From EB88 sp965199135 (GTDB lineage Bacteria; Acidobacteriota; Terriglobia; Terriglobales; Acidobacteriaceae), in NCBI GenBank assembly GCA_965199135.1, contig OZ240685.1, forward strand, positions 2,728,001 to 2,792,000: 64,000 bases of DNA. The letters are read 5' to 3'. Shown piece after piece: positions 35,165 through 42,741 of the stretch. Below the pieces are notes generated by a model. That model was given only the letters and a program-made list of their open reading frames with translations, searched no databases and was not told where the DNA came from. Position numbers and translations under genes: made by a program. How positions within the stretch are numbered: position 1 is the stretch's first letter; every line of letters begins with the position of its first letter.

Positions 35165-36580
35165 ATGACGAGCCCAGCGGAGCACGCTTCCGTGATGCCC
35201 CAAGCGGACACCCTGATGACCTCACACGAACTCCAATGCACCGGCTGCGCGGCGGTCGCGGCGAGGGGTTCGCTTTCCGGCGATTTGCGCTGCCCCTCCT
35301 GCGGCGATCTGTATGCCGTGACTTACCCAGCGTGGAAGGGTGAGCCGAACACGCCTGAACGCGCCCGCAGCCTGCGGGATCGCTGGCAGCGCCGGCGCCT
35401 CTCCTCGGCAGCCATCGACCAGAGCGGCGTCTGGCGCTTTCGCGATCTGTTGCCGATCGTCAGCGATACCAAGAACATCATCACCCTTCGCGAGGGCAAC
35501 ACACCACTCTTCCATCTGAAACGGACCGCCCGCCAGCTTGGGCACGAGCAGCTCCTGGCCAAGCACCAGGGCATGAATCCTACCGGCTCCTTCAAGGACA
35601 CAGGGATGACCGCGGCCTTGTCTGTCGCGCATGAAGAAGGCTTTCGCTGGGTCGCCTGCGCCTCGACCGGCAACACCTCGGCCGCGATGGCGGCCTATGC
35701 CGCGCGGGCAGGCATGCAGTCGCTCGTGCTGATCCCGGAGGGCAAGATCGCATGGGGCAAGCTCTCCCAGGCCATGGACTACGGCGCGCGTACCTTTCAG
35801 CTCAAGACGGATTTCGACGGGTGTGTGCGTGTTCTCGCCGAAGTCGTGCGCCGGGCTCCGATCTTCCTCCTGAATTCTGTCAACCCATATCGTCTCGAAG
35901 GCCAGAAGACCCCGGCGTTTGAGATCGCCGAGGCGATGAACTGGGACGTGCCGGATCACATCCTGGTCCCGGGCGGGAACCTCGCCAACGTATCAGCCCT
36001 TGGCAAGGGCTTTGAGGAGATGCTGCAGCTCGGGCTCACCACCCGCATGCCACGCTTCTCGGTGATCCAGGCCGAGGGTGCAAACCCGCTCTACCGGCTG
36101 ATCCAGAAGGGAAGCGAGCAGCCCCTCGAGCCCGTCTCGGCCAAGACCCGGGCAAGCGCGATCCAGATTGGCAACCCTGCCTCATGGCGCAAGGCCCTCC
36201 GCATACTTCGGCTGACCGATGGCTACTGTGAACAGGTCAGTGAAGCCGAGATCGCCCTGGCCAAGGCAGAGATTGGCCTCGAAGGCATTGGCTGCGAGCC
36301 GGCATCCGCCGTCACGCTCGCTGGCTTCAAGAAGCTCCAGGCAGCCGGCAAGATAGACCCGCAGTCGTCGGTGGTCCTGTTTCTTACCGGGCACACGCTC
36401 AAGGACTCGGATTACACCATCCACTACCATCGCGGCGAGTTGCTGGAACCTGCAGAAGTGAACGGGTACGGTGCTGCGATTGCTGCCACCCAGCGCAACT
36501 CCGTCCCGCTCGCAGCAGACGTCGAGACCATTCTTCGGGCGATCGACAAGGAAGGTGGAGCCTTGGAGCCGGGAGCGTGA
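35165..36580 (+). CDS. threonine synthase gene thrC: Threonine synthase
   Basis: PLP enzyme that converts O-phosphohomoserine to threonine. The 471-residue protein has an N-terminal zinc-ribbon-like segment (Cys25, Cys28, Cys43, Cys46), LREGNTPLF, and the PLP Lys144 in NPTGSFKDTGM. CASTGNTSAAMAAYAA and VPGGNLANVSALGKG complete the fold-type II pattern. The Cys4 element is seen in some archaeal/bacterial synthases. The first ATG is used, but ATGs at 35195 and 35216 cannot be excluded. The stop overlaps the thrB start. Confidence 0.94.
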   Translation: MTSPAEHASVMPQADTLMTSHELQCTGCAAVAARGSLSGDLRCPSCGDLYAVTYPAWKGEPNTPERARSLRDRWQRRRLSSAAIDQSGVWRFRDLLPIVSDTKNIITLREGNTPLFHLKRTARQLGHEQLLAKHQGMNPTGSFKDTGMTAALSVAHEEGFRWVACASTGNTSAAMAAYAARAGMQSLVLIPEGKIAWGKLSQAMDYGARTFQLKTDFDGCVRVLAEVVRRAPIFLLNSVNPYRLEGQKTPAFEIAEAMNWDVPDHILVPGGNLANVSALGKGFEEMLQLGLTTRMPRFSVIQAEGANPLYRLIQKGSEQPLEPVSAKTRASAIQIGNPASWRKALRILRLTDGYCEQVSEAEIALAKAEIGLEGIGCEPASAVTLAGFKKLQAAGKIDPQSSVVLFLTGHTLKDSDYTIHYHRGELLEPAEVNGYGAAIAATQRNSVPLAADVETILRAIDKEGGALEPGA

Positions 36581-37503
36581 CCGAAAAGCGTGCACTCTCG
36601 CTTCGGCTTCCTGCCACCTCCGCAAACCTGGGTCCCGGCTTTGACACGCTTGCCCTTGCCCTGGCCCTCTATCTTGAGATCGAAGCCGGGGCCGCCCCGG
36701 ACTTTCATATCGAGGCGAGCGGGCGCTCCCCTGAGATCTGTGGAGCGCGTGAGGGGAACCTGCTCCTCGAGACCTACAAGGCCCTGTGGAGCACACATGC
36801 TGCGGGACCCGTCCAGCCCCTGGCTCTCGAGGTGCGGAATGGCATCCCGCTCGGTATGGGGTGTGGTTCGTCGGCAGCGTCCCGCCTGGCGGGAATCGCG
36901 CTCTGCTCGCACTTTGCAGGCCTCGGCTGGACCACGACCCACATGCTGGAGCTCGCCACCGAGCTCGAGCACCATCCGGACAACGCCGCCGCATGTTGCC
37001 TGGGCGGACTGGTCGCCTCCGGATACGGACTGGCCCGCGAAGGGCTTCGTCCCGTTAACGCGGTCTCGATCCAGCCACAGGCCGGGTGGTACGGACTGCT
37101 GGCCCTGCCCGAGCTCCCGCTTGCAACCACGGTCTCCCGCTCGGTCCTCCCGGACGCCTACGAGCGCTCCGCCGTGGTGGAAAACCTGCAGAATGTGGCG
37201 CTGCTCGTGGCTGCCTTCGCTGGGGGCGATGGAGCACTTCTGCGTGCCGCGACTCGCGACCGCATGCACCAGCCCTACCGTGCCACCGCATGTCCGCTGC
37301 TGCCGCGGCTGCTGCCACTGGCCGCCCACGAAGAGATCCTTTCCGTGACCCTGAGCGGCGCCGGCTCCGGCGTGCTGCTGCTGCTGCGCTCGGCAGCTGC
37401 GGTCAAGGCGGTTGAGAGCCACATTCGCTTGGCCGCTGGTGACATTGCCCTTGCCGAGCTGCTGCCTTGTGCTCTGGCCCCCGAAGGGGCTGTGCTGAGC
37501 TGA
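36577..37503 (+). CDS. thrB: Homoserine kinase
   Basis: GHMP kinase that makes O-phosphohomoserine, the substrate of the neighbouring ThrC. The 308-residue product has LPATSANLGPGFDTL at the N-terminus, the GHMP ATP loop GIPLGMGCGSSAASR, and the C-terminal VTLSGAGSGVLLLL. The start is GTG within GTGA, overlapping the thrC stop by 4 bp. The homoserine dehydrogenase gene is not in the window. Confidence 0.94.
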   Translation: MTEKRALSLRLPATSANLGPGFDTLALALALYLEIEAGAAPDFHIEASGRSPEICGAREGNLLLETYKALWSTHAAGPVQPLALEVRNGIPLGMGCGSSAASRLAGIALCSHFAGLGWTTTHMLELATELEHHPDNAAACCLGGLVASGYGLAREGLRPVNAVSIQPQAGWYGLLALPELPLATTVSRSVLPDAYERSAVVENLQNVALLVAAFAGGDGALLRAATRDRMHQPYRATACPLLPRLLPLAAHEEILSVTLSGAGSGVLLLLRSAAAVKAVESHIRLAAGDIALAELLPCALAPEGAVLS

Positions 37504-37548
37504 GAGGTATAACCAGTGAGTTAACAGATGCACTCTGGGATTTGTTAA

Positions 37549-37578
37549 TTGAAGGGTTACCTAAGTTTTCTTTACACT
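37549..37578 (+). promoter_or_regulatory. Possible promoter ahead of the structured region
   Basis: TTGAAG (37549-37554) and TACACT (37573-37578) are 18 bp apart, each matching four of six consensus positions. A start near 37585 would coincide with the beginning of the hairpin series upstream of trxA. Confidence 0.35.
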
Positions 37579-37582
37579 GCGC

Positions 37583-37736
37583 AGCTTTGCCCCTAACTTG
37601 AAGCTGTGGGCAGCTCTGGGGGAGGGCTGCTCCTGCGCCCGTGGCTTATTCAGCACGGGCGCTAAAACATCTCCGGGCCCCCGCGGCCTGCGGTCTACCA
37701 GAGAAGCCTCCTCGCACCAGGGAGCGTCATCCCTGC
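37583..37736 (+). ncRNA. Candidate structured RNA upstream of trxA
   Basis: Between thrB and trxA lies about 150 bp that encodes no protein but has nested complementarity. A perfect 9-bp stem with a 10-nt loop (37635-37643 with 37654-37662) forms the apex. Outside it, unpaired arms of about 12 and 15 nt make a large bubble. Further out, GGGGG pairs with CCCCC and GCAG with CTGC. Smaller hairpins flank it (AGCTT with AAGCT; CAGGGA 37718-37723 with TCCCTG 37730-37735). A rod with a big central bubble recalls 6S RNA, but I see no sequence signature, so this is a hypothesis. It could equally be a trxA leader. Confidence 0.35.
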
Positions 37737-37827
37737 GACGGATCCTGCCCGACTCGCATCTACTAAACATCAGCTTAGGGACGACTCGGAGCTCCATTTG
37801 CCCGGCTGAAGGAATCGAGGGGGAAGC

Positions 37828-38163
37828 ATGGCGGGTGCAGGCGTACACGAAGTGAACGACAGCAGTTTCGAGAAGGAAGTGCTGCAGTCGGAGCAGCCGG
37901 TTCTGGTGGATTTCTGGGCAGCGTGGTGCGGTCCATGCAAGGCGCTGGCGCCGATCGTCGACGAAGTGGCGAACGAGTACTCCGGGCAGCTCAAGGTAAT
38001 GAAGATGGACGTGGATCGCAACTCGGCCACGCCGATGCGGTATGGCATCCGCGGCATCCCCGCGTTGCTCCTGTTCAAGGATGGCAAGCTGGCAGACCAG
38101 ATCGTCGGCTACGTTCCGAAAGACACAATCGCGAAGTCGGTCAACAAGCTTGTGACGGTTTAA
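37828..38163 (+). CDS. trxA: Thioredoxin
   Basis: A 111-residue cytoplasmic disulfide reductase with the canonical WCGPCK active site in VDFWAAWCGPCKALAP and the cis-Pro loop GIRGIPALLLFKDG. The ATG follows GAGGGGGAAG. The 324-bp leader upstream holds the structured region described separately. A strong terminator follows at 38229. Confidence 0.97.
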   Translation: MAGAGVHEVNDSSFEKEVLQSEQPVLVDFWAAWCGPCKALAPIVDEVANEYSGQLKVMKMDVDRNSATPMRYGIRGIPALLLFKDGKLADQIVGYVPKDTIAKSVNKLVTV

Positions 38164-38164
38164 G

Positions 38165-38224
38165 GTCCATTGATTCACCGATCTACTGATCCACCGTTCT
38201 ACAGATCTATCGATAGATCGACCT
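38165..38224. repeat. Degenerate octamer tandem repeat with a 16-bp palindrome
   Basis: About seven 8-bp units of the form YAYNGATC (for example CACCGATC, TACTGATC, CACCGTTC, TACAGATC) run in tandem between the trxA stop and its terminator. Two 16-bp copies (38171-38186 and 38187-38202) match at 14 positions. The array ends in the perfect palindrome GATCTATCGATAGATC at 38204-38219. Confidence 0.6.
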
Positions 38225-38228
38225 AGGC

Positions 38229-38265
38229 AAAAGCCCACCAGGAAACTTTCTGGTGGGCTTTTCTG
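38229..38265. terminator. Bidirectional terminator between trxA and lexA
   Basis: A perfect 13-bp stem (AAAAGCCCACCAG 38229-38241 with CTGGTGGGCTTTT 38250-38262) with an 8-nt loop. A-run and T-run flanks let it act for both convergent genes. Confidence 0.92.
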
Positions 38266-38280
38266 CTGGGTCAACCTTGC

Positions 38281-38898
38281 TCAGTTGTACCGGCGCAGAA
38301 CACCCAGCACCCGCCCCTGCACTTCAACCTGGCCCGCCGGGACGTAGATCGGTTCCATCTCGTCGTTCGCCGGCTGGAGGCGCACCGTGTCTCCCTCGAC
38401 GTAGAAACGCTTCAGCGTGGTCTCGGCGCCACGAACCAGGGCGACCACGATCTCACCATCCCGCGCAGCCCGGGTTCTCTCGACCAGCACATAGTCCCCG
38501 TTGACGATATGTTCGTCGCGCATCGAGTCGCCCCGCACCTCGAGTGCGAAAACTTCCTTGTTGCCAACGATGTCGGAGATTGAAATCGACTCCGTGGTCT
38601 GCACAGCCTCGACCGGAAGACCGGCGACGATGCGCCCCATCAGAGGCAGGCGTTCGCGACTGGGCGGCGCATTGCGCTGCACCCGCGGCTGCGGCAGGAC
38701 GTCGATCGAACGGCTGCGATTGTGGCCACGCTGCAAGGCGCCCTTGGTCTGGAGATTCGTGACGTGCTTGTGCACGGTGGCGAGGGATTTCAGGCTCAAT
38801 CCCCGCGCGATCTCTTCAAAGGACGGGGAGTAGCCATGCTGCTCTACGAAATTGCCGATGAAGTCCAGGACTTCCTTTTGCCTGCGTGTCACTGCCAT
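38281..38898 (-). CDS. lexA: LexA repressor
   Basis: SOS repressor with autocleavage. The 205-residue protein has an N-terminal winged helix (RRQKEVLDFIGNFVEQHGYSP) and a C-terminal S24 peptidase domain. The Ala92-Gly93 scissile bond lies in GRIVAGLPVEAV, Ser125 in RGDSMRDEHI and Lys163 in ETTLKRFY. The ATG at 38898 starts the conserved MAVTRRQ; an upstream in-frame codon at 38943 would overlap the candidate operator. It is convergent with trxA. Confidence 0.96.
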   Translation of the reverse strand: MAVTRRQKEVLDFIGNFVEQHGYSPSFEEIARGLSLKSLATVHKHVTNLQTKGALQRGHNRSRSIDVLPQPRVQRNAPPSRERLPLMGRIVAGLPVEAVQTTESISISDIVGNKEVFALEVRGDSMRDEHIVNGDYVLVERTRAARDGEIVVALVRGAETTLKRFYVEGDTVRLQPANDEMEPIYVPAGQVEVQGRVLGVLRRYN

Positions 38899-38937
38899 GA
38901 TTGTCGATTCTAGCGAAGAAAAAGCGAACTGGGTAGT

Positions 38938-38953
38938 GCACAAGTTGTTGTGC
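38938..38953 (-). promoter_or_regulatory. Palindrome upstream of lexA, candidate LexA operator
   Basis: GCACAA-GTTG-TTGTGC is a perfect inverted repeat 40-55 bp before the lexA ATG. LexA boxes differ by phylum and the box for this lineage is not known to me. The GCAC...GTGC core is closer to the TGCnC-n4-GTGCA type than to the E. coli CTGT-n8-ACAG type. Confidence 0.45.
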
Positions 38954-39129
38954 TTCGAAATAAGCCAGTCGCGGGGGTGTCAAGCTGGATTCCGCTTTGA
39001 CCTGGGGGCGCTGTTCCCGGAATGGGCGAGGGCTGGATGAAGATCCTCAAAGAGGAGACAGCCGCGGAACAGATGCGAAGTCGGCGAGCAAACGGAGTGA
39101 AGCTGCCTTATGTTGGGCGTGGGCGGTGC

Positions 39130-39966
39130 ATGATGCGGGTCTTGATTGCTGAGGATGATCGGGCGTTGCGGAGTTATCTCGAGCGGTCGCTCGAACGGGA
39201 CGGGTACGAGATCGAGCTCGCCGAGGACGGGGAAGCTGCTGTGGCGTCTCTCGGCAGGTTCGTTCCGGACCTGCTGCTGCTCGACATTGAACTTCCTCGC
39301 CGCCATGGGCTCGAAGTCCTCGAGTTCGCGCACGTGGTGTCTCCCTGCTGCCGCATACTCGTACTGAGCGGGCGGGCCGACGCCGAGATGCGGACGCGCT
39401 GCCTCTCGCTCGGCGCCGACGACTGCCTCGCGAAGCCCTTCTCACTTGCCGAGTTGCGAGCCCGCTGCGCAGCACTGTTGCGCCGCCGGGATCATTCCTG
39501 GGATGAGAGTGCTCTTTCTGGTCTGGTTGCAGCCGGCGATCGGGATGCTACACGGCGCGAGGATCGTGCCCCCGACCGGGTGGTTCTGGGCGCGGGAGCA
39601 CTGGTTCTGCATCGCCTCGACCGGACAGTTCGGGTCAACGGAGACCTGCTTTCGCTGACCGGTCGCGAGTTCAGCCTGCTCGAACACCTGCTGCTGTCGG
39701 AGGAGGTCGAAACATCACGCCGGGCGCTGCTCGCTGCAGTCTGGGGCGAGGAGATGCTCGCCACCAACGCACTCGATGTGCACCTCGGCTCGCTGCGCCG
39801 CAAGCTTGGAGCTGCCGGGGCGGGCATCGAGATCACAACGATCCGCGGCAGCGGCTTCCGGCTGCGTCCCACTGTGCAGGCCTGGCAGGGACAAGCGCAA
39901 AACCTAGCCTGGCCCGCTGCTCGGCCGGCGCGCCTGGCTCCCTGCGTCCGGGAAGGGCAGCGATGA
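39130..39966 (+). CDS. OmpR-family response regulator
   Basis: A 278-residue regulator with an N-terminal receiver domain (acidic EDD at 8-10, phospho-acceptor Asp52 in LLLLDIELP, Lys in LAKPFS). A variable linker of about 60 residues and a C-terminal winged helix follow (LTGREFSLLEHLL, ALDVHLGSLRRKLG, TIRGSGFRL). The conserved frame begins at MMRVLIAEDD, so I start at 39130 although the frame is open to 39022. Its stop overlaps the start of a sigma54 activator as ATGA. No histidine kinase lies in this cluster. Confidence 0.9.
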   Translation: MMRVLIAEDDRALRSYLERSLERDGYEIELAEDGEAAVASLGRFVPDLLLLDIELPRRHGLEVLEFAHVVSPCCRILVLSGRADAEMRTRCLSLGADDCLAKPFSLAELRARCAALLRRRDHSWDESALSGLVAAGDRDATRREDRAPDRVVLGAGALVLHRLDRTVRVNGDLLSLTGREFSLLEHLLLSEEVETSRRALLAAVWGEEMLATNALDVHLGSLRRKLGAAGAGIEITTIRGSGFRLRPTVQAWQGQAQNLAWPAARPARLAPCVREGQR

Positions 39967-41237
39967 GCGCCGCGCTGCTACCGTTTGCGAGTCCGCGTCT
40001 TGGCAGCCGTTCTGCCCAGTCGCGTGTGGCCGTCGTCGCATCGGCCTCGGCCGAAGCGAGGTCCGCCGTCGCCCTAGCACTGCAATCGTTGCGATGGGAG
40101 GTCCGCGAGGTTCCGGGGGCAGCCGAGTTGTTTGAGCTGCTGGAGCAGGGGTCGGCCGTGGCGGCCATTCTGGATCACTGGCTTCCGGACCTGGAGGTCG
40201 GTGAGTGCCGGACGGAGCTTGTTGCCAGCTTTCCCGGGCTCGAAGTGTTCGCAATCGATGGCAGCGACGTGCAGGGTGCCCGTTCTCCCTTTCGCGGAGA
40301 ACTGCTCCATGCGCTCCGGTCTGCCCAGGCAGAACGTGAGCCCGAAATGGTCCCGGTGGTTGAGGGGGCGTCCTTGCAGGAACAAGCACCAGCGAACCGG
40401 CGGGGGGAACAGTCCAGAGTGCACGGGATCGATGCTGCGCTTTCCGCTGCGCGGCAGCATGGCTCGGAAGCACGGGCTTCGGCAGCAGTACCGGAGCTCC
40501 TGGGCGACGATCCCGCCATCCTGGAAGTCTCCCGCCGGGTGGAGCTCGTTGCGCGACGCAACACCCCGGTGCTGATCCACGGCGCTACCGGCACGGGCAA
40601 GGAGCTCGTAGCTCGTGCGATCCATCGGCTGAGTGGGCGGGGAGCCTTCGTCGCGATCAACTGCGGAGCCATCCCTGAGCACCTGATCGAGGCAGAACTC
40701 TTCGGGCACAGTCGCGGCGCGTTTACCGGGGCGACGCAAAGCCGGGTGGGCAGGATTGAAGCGGCTGCCGGAGGGACCCTCTTTCTGGATGAGGTCGGGG
40801 AGCTGCCACCGGCCGCACAGTGTAAGCTTCTGCGCTTTCTGGAGAGTGGAGAGATCCAGCGGGTCGGAGAGAACGTCCCGGTCGAGGTCAAGGTGCGCGT
40901 GGTTGCAGCGACGCACCGGCAGCTGGGCGCCATGGCGCGGGAGGGCTCCTTCCGCCTGGACCTTCTCCATCGGCTTTCCGTGTTCCTGATCCAGACGCCG
41001 GCACTTCGCGGACGCACTGCAGCCCTGGACGTTCTCCTGGCGCAGTCGATCCAGAAACTGGCAGAGGGAGACGCTCCCAAGCAGCTGAGCGCCGCCGCGC
41101 GCAAGCGCCTTCACCAGCACAGCTGGCCCGGGAATGTACGTGAGCTTCAGCACACGTTGGAGCGGGCCTGGATTCTTGCAGGGGAGTGCTTGGTGATCGA
41201 AGAAGAGTGCATCGACTTCGGCGAGGCACTCCTCTAG
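39963..41237 (+). CDS. Sigma54-activator AAA+ protein without a DNA-binding domain
   Basis: A 424-residue NtrC-family protein. Residues about 20-125 look like a degenerate receiver domain (Asp71 in AAILDHWLPDL). Residues 178-405 form the sigma54-interaction AAA+ domain: Walker A GATGTGKE (207-214), GAFTGA (252-257), Walker B GGTLFLDE (270-277), FRLDLLHRL and WPGNVRELQ (388-396). The protein ends about 20 residues later, with no Fis-type HTH. It overlaps the response regulator gene by 4 bp. It may act without DNA binding, from solution, or with a partner supplying DNA contact; that is inference. Confidence 0.88.
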   Translation: MSAALLPFASPRLGSRSAQSRVAVVASASAEARSAVALALQSLRWEVREVPGAAELFELLEQGSAVAAILDHWLPDLEVGECRTELVASFPGLEVFAIDGSDVQGARSPFRGELLHALRSAQAEREPEMVPVVEGASLQEQAPANRRGEQSRVHGIDAALSAARQHGSEARASAAVPELLGDDPAILEVSRRVELVARRNTPVLIHGATGTGKELVARAIHRLSGRGAFVAINCGAIPEHLIEAELFGHSRGAFTGATQSRVGRIEAAAGGTLFLDEVGELPPAAQCKLLRFLESGEIQRVGENVPVEVKVRVVAATHRQLGAMAREGSFRLDLLHRLSVFLIQTPALRGRTAALDVLLAQSIQKLAEGDAPKQLSAAARKRLHQHSWPGNVRELQHTLERAWILAGECLVIEEECIDFGEALL

Positions 41238-41770
41238 AGGTTTTCGCAGGTTCTTGTGAGCCGAGGACGCACCGTGGCTGGTTCCAAAAGTCCGCTGCGA
41301 CTCGGGAGTTCTGCGCCCCGCTGGCCCTTGCGGCCTACGCTCCTCGCCCCTCCGCACGCCCCTCCGCACGCCCCTCCGCTGCACCCATCCGGGCGACAGA
41401 GCTTCACGCCGCGAGTGCCGAGCAGTTGTTCGCTCTGCTCTGCTTGGTCCCCAGGAGTGTCCACGAGTTCGTTGCTGATCGATGTCAGGTCGACGAAGGG
41501 CGCTCATCCCTGATCGAAGGACCAGGCTGAAGATCCGCCTCCGCCAAGTCACAAACCCATGGGCATCGCACCGGGGGAAACCAGCGCGCGGCAGGGCGCG
41601 CTGGTCCCGTTCGATGCAGTTCGAGCCGCCGTGGCGAGCCTAAAGCCAGCTTCATGAAGAGAGCTTGAAAGAGCGTCTGATCCGCGGTCACTCCCGTGCA
41701 CTTGTGTGTCAACGTCGGGCAGCGCGGAAAGAAAAGCGCATGCCGGCAGACCGCGAGGAGACACACGGCC
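41238..41770 (+). other. Intergenic region before the sigma factor gene
   Basis: About 530 bp with no supported gene. It contains three tandem 12-bp units CGCCCCTCCGCA at 41345-41380. A perfect 10-bp hairpin lies at 41580-41605 (ACCAGCGCGC with GCGCGCTGGT around a 6-nt loop). A weak GG-n10-GC pair at 41633-41646 is too poor to call a sigma54 promoter. GAGGAG at 41755-41760 serves the sigma factor gene. Confidence 0.5.
41345..41380. repeat. Three tandem 12-bp repeats
   Basis: The unit CGCCCCTCCGCA occurs three times head to tail (41345, 41357, 41369); the last copy differs only at its final base. Confidence 0.8.
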
Positions 41771-42694
41771 ATGCAGCCATCGACAACAGTAGAGACTTCG
41801 CTTCCGACGTACCCCGCCGCCCTGTCCGCTACCTTCTCCGTGCCGCATCAGACCACGGCCGGAAGCATGCGCCCGTTGTTTCCGGACGTTGCTACGCGGA
41901 GTACGGCCACGGCAGCCCCCGGGGTGTGCGCTCCACTCACAGCAGCGCAGGAAGAGACCCTGCTCCGCCACCTCCCCATGGTTCGCTTCGTGGCCCGCTC
42001 CATCGCGGAACGGCTTCCACAGCACGTGGAGCTCGAAGAGCTGGTCGGCGCAGGCACGCTCGGGCTCGTCGATGCAGTGCGCAAGTTCAGCCCGCTGAAG
42101 AATGTGCAGTTTCGGTCCTATGCTCAGTTTCGGGTCCGAGGCGCCATCCTCGATAGTCTTCGTTCGCTCGACTGGAGCCCGCGGGAGCTTCGCCGTCAGT
42201 CGCGGCAGCTCGCCGAAGTGAAGCGTCAGCTTGAGGGCCGCCTCGGTCGGCCTCCGCAGGAGGGCGAGGTTGCGCTCGCCATGAATCTGTCACTGCGTGA
42301 GTTACAGGAGCTTGCAGGGCAGCTGCGGGGTCTGGAGATTGCGTCCTTGAACGCAGACCTTGGGCACGACTCTGGCGAAGAAGAGATGACGCTGCTCCCA
42401 GGGGATGAACGCGAGAACCCCCTGACACAGTACCTGGACGGCGAAGCCCGCGAACGGCTGGCCGAAGCCATTGCGGAGCTGCCGGAGCGGGAACGCACAG
42501 TGGTGACCCTCTACTACTACGAAGAACTCACAATGCGGGAGATCGGCTCGGTTCTGGGCATCGTGGAGTCCCGCGTGTCGCAGCTCAATCATGCAGCGAT
42601 GAAGCGGCTGCGGCGGTCACTTGCAGATATCAGCGTGAGCGGCCGGAAGCCGGTCGCAATGCGCGGCGACGCACGGAGTTCCAGGGCCTGCTGA
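41771..42694 (+). CDS. RNA polymerase sigma factor, FliA/WhiG (sigma28) type
   Basis: A 307-residue sigma70-superfamily protein. Region 2 shows HLPMVRFVARSIAERLPQ and GTLGLVDAVRKFSP with VQFRSYAQFRVRGAILDSL. Region 3 follows, with LGRPPQEGEVALAM. Region 4 shows LPERERTVVTLYYYEELTM and the HTH IGSVLGIVESRVSQLNHAAM. This is the FliA/WhiG pattern. A 60-residue Ser/Thr/Pro-rich extension precedes region 2. The ATG at 41771 follows GAGGAG by 10 nt. No flagellar or chemotaxis genes are in the window, so a non-motility regulon is possible. Confidence 0.9.
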   Translation: MQPSTTVETSLPTYPAALSATFSVPHQTTAGSMRPLFPDVATRSTATAAPGVCAPLTAAQEETLLRHLPMVRFVARSIAERLPQHVELEELVGAGTLGLVDAVRKFSPLKNVQFRSYAQFRVRGAILDSLRSLDWSPRELRRQSRQLAEVKRQLEGRLGRPPQEGEVALAMNLSLRELQELAGQLRGLEIASLNADLGHDSGEEEMTLLPGDERENPLTQYLDGEARERLAEAIAELPERERTVVTLYYYEELTMREIGSVLGIVESRVSQLNHAAMKRLRRSLADISVSGRKPVAMRGDARSSRAC

Positions 42695-42741
42695 ACACGG
42701 GCGAAACCGAAAGCAACGAACCATCACTCAGGAGGCACGAC

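Noticed and set aside
38204..38219. Restriction-site-like palindrome as an attachment site
   Set aside because: It is part of the octamer array and has no integrase or flanking duplication.
40074..41552. Minus-strand 492-codon frame over the sigma54 activator
   Set aside because: It has no domain signature, and the plus strand has intact AAA+ motifs.
41633..41646. Sigma54 promoter near the sigma factor gene
   Set aside because: Only GG-n10-GC is present, and the -12 part (AAGC) deviates from TTGC.
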